Below, one piece after another: positions 7,255 to 9,061 of a stretch of DNA of 9,061 nucleotides (the stretch's first letter is position 1; every line of letters starts with the position of its first letter). The DNA lies in contig JAFNGF010000166.1 in NCBI GenBank assembly GCA_017885385.1, forward strand, positions 1 to 9,061. The letters are read 5' to 3'. The notes beneath the pieces were generated by a model. The model was given only the letters and a program-made list of their open reading frames with translations. It did not search any database and had not been told where the DNA came from. The translations under genes and the position numbers were made by a program. The stretch comes from Planctomycetota bacterium. GTDB lineage: Bacteria; Planctomycetota; Phycisphaerae; Sedimentisphaerales; Anaerobacaceae.

Positions 7255-7301
7255 CTACCCGTACAATCTCATGGAAAGAAGATATTGACAGAATGGACTC
7301 G

Positions 7302-7317
7302 GCAAAGTCGGCTTTGC
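7302..7317. repeat. Small GCAAAG hairpin in the convergent gap
   Basis: GCAAAG (7302-7307) and CTTTGC (7312-7317) pair perfectly around TCGG. It lies between the large inverted repeat and the M48 terminator. It might assist termination from either side, but it has no adjacent U-tract. Confidence 0.35.
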
Positions 7318-7333
7318 TGCCATACGTTTTCGG

Positions 7334-7361
7334 AAAAAAACTGTCCCCAGATTTCCTGGGG
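7334..7361 (-). terminator. Rho-independent terminator of the M48 protease gene
   Basis: On the minus strand CCCCAG (7361-7356), loop GAAAT, and CTGGGG (7350-7345) form a perfect 6-bp GC-rich stem. It is followed by ACAG and then seven Ts (7340-7334). The stem begins 7 bases after the TAG stop at 7371-7369. Position, stem and T-run all fit an intrinsic terminator. Confidence 0.8.
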
Positions 7362-7368
7362 CGCAAGC

Positions 7369-8688
7369 CTATTTCGCTTCTCTGAACAAGTGTCCATATA
7401 CAAGTGGCTCATTCTTCTCCCAGGGCCGGTAAGTGTTACAGAAATCAATATGCTCGCCGAGCGTCGGGTGTTGCGCCCGCCAGAGCTTGTACAGCAAGCC
7501 AGGTCGCGGCACTCCCAGGTTTTCAGTTTGGAGTTTGGCGTAGGCGGTCGCTGCCGCGTGGTTGTTCTTCGTGAGCTCCAAACTGAACCGATCGGCTTCG
7601 TGTTCTATGTGGCGCGAGTAAGCTAAATCGAATGGCGTGACAATGAATAAGTAAAGATTGCATAGCAGAATGATCAACGGCAATGAAGTAATGTCAGCAA
7701 GGTGGTCGAAGCCGAAACGGTGTTTGTATCTATGGATCAGCCAGCCCGCCGTGCGATGAACGGTGTAGAACGTGGCCATGATCAATATGGAGAAGAATAA
7801 GATAGATTTCCAGATATGCCCCAGAACGTCGTGGCCCATCTCGTGGCCCATCACAAAGATCAGTTCCTGTTCGTTCATTTTAGCAATAGTCGTGTCCCAT
7901 AAGACGATCCGCTTGGTGTGCCCAAAACCGGTGACATAGGCATACAAAGCTTTCGTATCCTCGCTCTTATCGACTTCGAAAACGCTGCCACCTTCGACGC
8001 CGGCGCGCTCGGCTAGTCGCAGAATTGTGGCTTCGAGCGTCTTGTCTTTCATCGGCCCGAACTTGTTAAAGAGCGGGTCGATCCAGATCGGTCGGATCAG
8101 AAAAACGAGAAAGAGAAAAGGAATAGTCAACAAGCCGCTGTAGAACCACCAGCGGCGCGGGCTTTTCCTGAGCAGAAGGTAAGGCACCCACAGGAAGATG
8201 ACACCCATGACAAGGCTTCTGAGCAATCCTTTGAGCGCATCTCCGAACCATTTGCCGAAAGTCTGATTTGACAACCCATAGGCGTGCTCGCGGACATATC
8301 CTTCATAGTAATCGAGCGGCAGGTCAATCACAAAACTGATGATGGAGAAGATGACGAAGTAAATGCCGATGACGAAAAACCAGTTCTTGCCAAGGCGCTG
8401 CGCCCAGTTGCGAATGCGACCGGAAAAACCAGTGAATAAAAACAGTGCCGGGATAAGCAGCTCCCAAATAATATTGGCGCCCCAGAGCACATTGCCGCTG
8501 CGGTAGTAAGACAGTGCCTTCTCGCTCGGTTCTGGGACTGGAACCGGACTGGTGGCAGCCTGTGGAGTAGGTGACATGGCTGGCTGAATCGTGGTGGCTG
8601 ATCGTAGCGATCGCGATGTGGTTTCTTGTGCGCCCACATCCGCAGATAGTATCAAATAGAAACTGATGATTAAAATCGTACCTCTCAT
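7369..8688 (-). CDS. M48-family Ste24/CAAX-protease-like membrane zinc metallopeptidase
   Basis: The product has 439 residues. The zinc-protease motif HEMGH is at 282-286 within FVMGHEMGHDVLGH. The likely third zinc ligand is E362 in SRHIEHEADRF (358-368), matching the 'E-x-x-A-D' signature of Ste24. Other family landmarks are LFNKFGPMKD (206-215) and RIVLWDTT (260-267). Hydrophobic segments near 69-88, 103-123, 156-173, 182-200, 294-310 and 335-353 indicate a multi-pass inner-membrane protein. Ste24-type enzymes cleave prenylated peptides in eukaryotes; bacterial relatives generally act in membrane-protein quality control, and that role here is inference. Unusual for the family is a Sec signal-like start (1-20) followed by a Thr/Ser/Pro/Ala-rich linker (22-55). 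The start is supported by AGAGGAG just ahead of ATG 8688. The gene is convergent with the radical SAM gene and has its own terminator. Confidence 0.92.
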   Translation of the reverse strand: MRGTILIISFYLILSADVGAQETTSRSLRSATTIQPAMSPTPQAATSPVPVPEPSEKALSYYRSGNVLWGANIIWELLIPALFLFTGFSGRIRNWAQRLGKNWFFVIGIYFVIFSIISFVIDLPLDYYEGYVREHAYGLSNQTFGKWFGDALKGLLRSLVMGVIFLWVPYLLLRKSPRRWWFYSGLLTIPFLFLVFLIRPIWIDPLFNKFGPMKDKTLEATILRLAERAGVEGGSVFEVDKSEDTKALYAYVTGFGHTKRIVLWDTTIAKMNEQELIFVMGHEMGHDVLGHIWKSILFFSILIMATFYTVHRTAGWLIHRYKHRFGFDHLADITSLPLIILLCNLYLFIVTPFDLAYSRHIEHEADRFSLELTKNNHAAATAYAKLQTENLGVPRPGLLYKLWRAQHPTLGEHIDFCNTYRPWEKNEPLVYGHLFREAK

Positions 8689-8759
8689 ACTCTCCTCTCA
8701 GGACAATTAATTCACACGACTTTGAACTGTGCCATAATGATTTGGCCGCCTAACTATGT

Positions 8760-8765
8760 ATTATA
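8760..8765 (-). promoter_or_regulatory. Candidate -10 box upstream of the M48 gene
   Basis: A perfect TATAAT lies on the minus strand 71 bases before ATG 8688. No convincing -35 box is found at 16-18 bases further upstream, so this is a weak promoter call in AT-rich DNA. Confidence 0.3.
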
Positions 8766-8850
8766 TGGTTCTGTATAAGACACCGGTGGATTTATAAGTC
8801 CACTGTTTCGAGTATTGTAATCGACGAGTGGCAGACTCAAGCCTGCCCTG

Positions 8851-8890
8851 CCTGTCCCGAGAAAGACCGAGGGAAGCGAAGTCGAAGGGG
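8851..8890 (+). repeat. REP-like repeat fragment, copy 1
   Basis: The segment begins CCTGTCCCGAG and ends GTCGAAGGGG. The same two ends, CCTGTTCTGAG and GTCGAAGGG, are found in inverted orientation at 9040-9017. The sequence type (CCTGT..TGAG...GTCGAAGGG) resembles dispersed repeats seen in many environmental bacterial genomes; that comparison is from memory. Confidence 0.45.
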
Positions 8891-8935
8891 GCAGCTTGGG
8901 GATGGCTAAAATATATTGTGTAAAATAACCATCGC

Positions 8936-8956
8936 CAATCCGCCAGTGGCGGATTG
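8936..8956. repeat. Perfect 21-base palindrome
   Basis: CAATCCGCCA and TGGCGGATTG are exact reverse complements around a single G. This makes a strong stem or a symmetric protein-binding site. No T-tract follows on either strand, and no gene ends nearby, so it is not a terminator. It is probably part of the surrounding repeat cluster. Confidence 0.6.
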
Positions 8957-9016
8957 ACGCTGCCACCATACGCTAATAAATTCGTGGGATAAATAATAGA
9001 AGACCGCCACCACAGG

Positions 9017-9040
9017 CCCTTCGACAATACTCAGAACAGG
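9017..9040 (-). repeat. REP-like repeat fragment, copy 2 (inverted)
   Basis: CCCTTCGAC at 9017-9025 and CTCAGAACAGG at 9030-9040 read on the minus strand as CCTGTTCTGAG...GTCGAAGGG. These share both ends with the copy at 8851-8890 but have a shorter centre. The pair of opposed copies encloses the 21-base palindrome. Confidence 0.45.
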
Positions 9041-9061
9041 AGCGGCGGCTAAACGGACTCA

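Larger units (their letters stand above)
8701..9061. other. Non-coding stretch upstream of the M48 gene
   Basis: No credible gene is seen in these 361 bases. The short open frames on the minus strand run through repeats, have low-quality composition and lack ribosome binding sites. The stretch holds the possible M48 promoter, one perfect 21-base palindrome and two REP-like segments in opposite orientation, listed separately. Confidence 0.6.

Noticed and set aside
7198..7626. 142-codon plus-strand open frame crossing into the M48 gene
   Set aside because: Half lies in repeat DNA and the terminator, and half is antisense to a well-supported protease. No domain and no ribosome binding site.
8754..9027. 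Two overlapping minus-strand open frames of 71 and 88 codons
   Set aside because: Both are built from palindromes and REP-like segments, lack a Shine-Dalgarno sequence and show no family features.
1..9061. CRISPR array, tRNA/rRNA, toxin-antitoxin or defence island
   Set aside because: No regularly spaced identical repeats, no cloverleaf or rRNA-like segment, and no matching protein motifs were seen on either strand.

Overview
The window reads as a fragment of a Planctomycetota genome, probably Phycisphaerae / Sedimentisphaerales-like. This is inferred from gene style, since no rRNA or phylogenetic marker is present. The main clue is a very large secreted protein that carries a dockerin-like Ca-binding pair at its N-terminus, followed by lamin-tail, chitobiase-like and CotH-kinase domains. 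A Tat-exported sugar-isomerase-like protein and non-coding gaps filled with palindromic repeats fit the same picture.

Layout: (1) Positions 1-3881, minus strand, hold one uninterrupted reading frame of at least 1293 codons. It enters from its signal peptide at 3881 and leaves the window at base 1 without a stop, so its C-terminus is missing. (2) Positions 3882-4221 are a divergent control region with a good sigma70-type promoter on each strand and a strong GC hairpin in the rightward leader. (3) Positions 4222-5661, plus strand, encode a Tat-signal protein resembling the L-fucose/L-arabinose isomerase fold. (4) A 67-base gap with an AT-rich perfect palindrome leads to 5729-7054, plus strand, a radical SAM protein with a B12-binding-like N-terminal region. 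(5) Positions 7055-7368 are non-coding, with a large imperfect inverted repeat and a rho-independent terminator that belongs to the next, convergent gene. (6) Positions 7369-8688, minus strand, encode an Ste24/CAAX-protease-like M48 metalloprotease with an extra signal peptide and a Pro/Ser/Thr-rich segment. (7) Positions 8701-9061 contain no credible gene, only palindromes and REP-like dispersed-repeat fragments.

How the genes relate: the CotH/lamin-tail protein and the isomerase-like protein are divergently transcribed, and both are predicted to be exported (Sec and Tat respectively). The radical SAM gene may be co-transcribed with the isomerase-like gene because no terminator lies between them, but it has no clear ribosome binding site. 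The M48 protease looks like an independent unit with its own terminator. I see no evidence of a defence system, CRISPR array, prophage, complete insertion sequence or tRNA. The most distinctive content is the domain order of the giant exported protein, the periplasmic isomerase-like enzyme and the repeat-laden gaps. I cannot claim a new integrated system.
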